Of a DNA stretch of 6,011 bases, positions 5,605 to 6,011 are shown in pieces (position 1 is the stretch's first letter; the number at the start of each line of letters is the position of its first letter). Made by a program: the position numbers and the translations under genes. Source of the DNA: Chloroflexota bacterium (GTDB lineage Bacteria > Chloroflexota > Anaerolineae > Ardenticatenales > Ardenticatenaceae); assembly GCA_003520455.1 (NCBI GenBank), contig DOUV01000221.1, positions 1-6,011 of the forward strand, written 5' to 3'. The notes under the pieces were generated by a model. That model saw nothing but the letters and a program-made list of their open reading frames with translations. It had not been told where the DNA came from and made no database searches.

Positions 5605-6011
5605 TTACTTCATGAGAGGATCCAGGGCATCGCGCACGCCGTCGCCCAGGAAGGTGAAAGCCAACAGGGTTGCAGAGATCGCCAGCGCGGGCGCGGCCAG
5701 CAGGGACGGAGAAGTACGCATGAGCGGGATGCCCTCAGCGATCATGATACCCCAGCTTGGGGTGGGGGGCTCGACCCCAAGCCCGATGAAGCTGAGGCCG
5801 GCCTCGCCCATGATCGCGCCGGGGACGGCCAGCGCCCCCGCCACGATGACGGGGGCCAGGGAGCTGGGGATGAGGTGGTTCCACATGATCCGCCAGTCTG
5901 TGGCGCCGATGCAACGAGCGGCCTCGATGTACACTTTCTCTTTGAGCGAGAGGATCTGCGCTCGCACCAGGCTGGGGTCTTCCAGGGTGACTTGCAGGGT
6001 GTGGTCGTCCA
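5605..6011 (-). CDS. ABC transporter permease, DppC/OppC type (partial, apparently hybrid)
   Basis: The frame is open to the window edge, with 134 residues visible. From about 5967 it is a clear inner-membrane permease of the peptide/oligosaccharide uptake family: VRAQILSLKEKVYIEAARCI, then the EAA motif (EAARCIGATDWRIMWNHLIP) that docks the ATPase, AGLSFIGLGVEPPTPSWG, and a last hydrophobic helix ending DALDPLMK. The upstream 14 residues, DDHTLQVTLEDPSL, are not permease-like. A permease should show transmembrane helix sequence there. Instead they resemble the 'VDDHTVxVTLxxP' strand of family-5 solute-binding proteins. The frame thus seems to join a binding-protein segment to the last part of a permease. 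NagB lies 13 nt downstream. The substrate may be an amino-sugar compound, by context only. Confidence 0.8.
   Translation of the reverse strand, partial: DDHTLQVTLEDPSLVRAQILSLKEKVYIEAARCIGATDWRIMWNHLIPSSLAPVIVAGALAVPGAIMGEAGLSFIGLGVEPPTPSWGIMIAEGIPLMRTSPSLLAAPALAISATLLAFTFLGDGVRDALDPLMK

Overview
The window looks like chromosomal DNA from a GC-rich bacterium, most likely a member of the Chloroflexota. That placement is an inference from the high GC content, from the style of the BON-domain protein (a Tyr/Gly-rich leader joined to a 'GPRGYQRSDERIRED' BON domain) and from the overall gene mix. No rRNA, tRNA, CRISPR array, insertion sequence or phage gene was seen. Almost everything is encoded on the minus strand. 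The long plus-strand frames are antisense shadows of GC-rich genes, apart from a possible plus-strand gene end at 1-90.

Layout in transcription order on the minus strand, from high to low coordinates. (a) 6011-5605: the C-terminal part of a DppC/OppC-type ABC permease, cut by the window edge. Its upstream residues look like a solute-binding protein rather than a permease. (b) 5591-4800: glucosamine-6-phosphate deaminase (NagB), 13 nt downstream and probably in the same operon. (c) 4708-4211: a DUF402 protein. (d) 4031-3420: a BON-domain protein with repeated YGEP(T/S) units. (e) 3198-1843: a DAO-type FAD oxidoreductase with its own plausible promoter. (f) 1775-153: a tightly overlapping cluster made of a small charged protein, a PIN-like protein, and a hybrid frame that begins as a SAM methyltransferase and ends as a membrane-anchored tetraheme cytochrome c.

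How the genes work together: the permease and NagB fit uptake followed by catabolism of amino sugars or amino-sugar-containing compounds. The small protein and the PIN protein resemble a type II toxin-antitoxin pair. Their frames overlap by 59 nt, and the PIN gene's ribosome binding site lies inside the upstream frame. The oxidoreductase, BON and DUF402 genes are single housekeeping or stress-type genes with no evident shared pathway.

The most notable observation is that two frames in this 6-kb window are in-frame hybrids of unrelated families: methyltransferase with cytochrome c, and a solute-binding-protein-like segment with a permease. Either the genome has lost DNA at these places or the assembly has collapsed there. 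Sequence alone cannot decide, and read coverage across about 640-700 and about 5960-5980 would settle it. I do not see a clearly new multi-gene system. The PIN-like pair is the best candidate for an under-described module.
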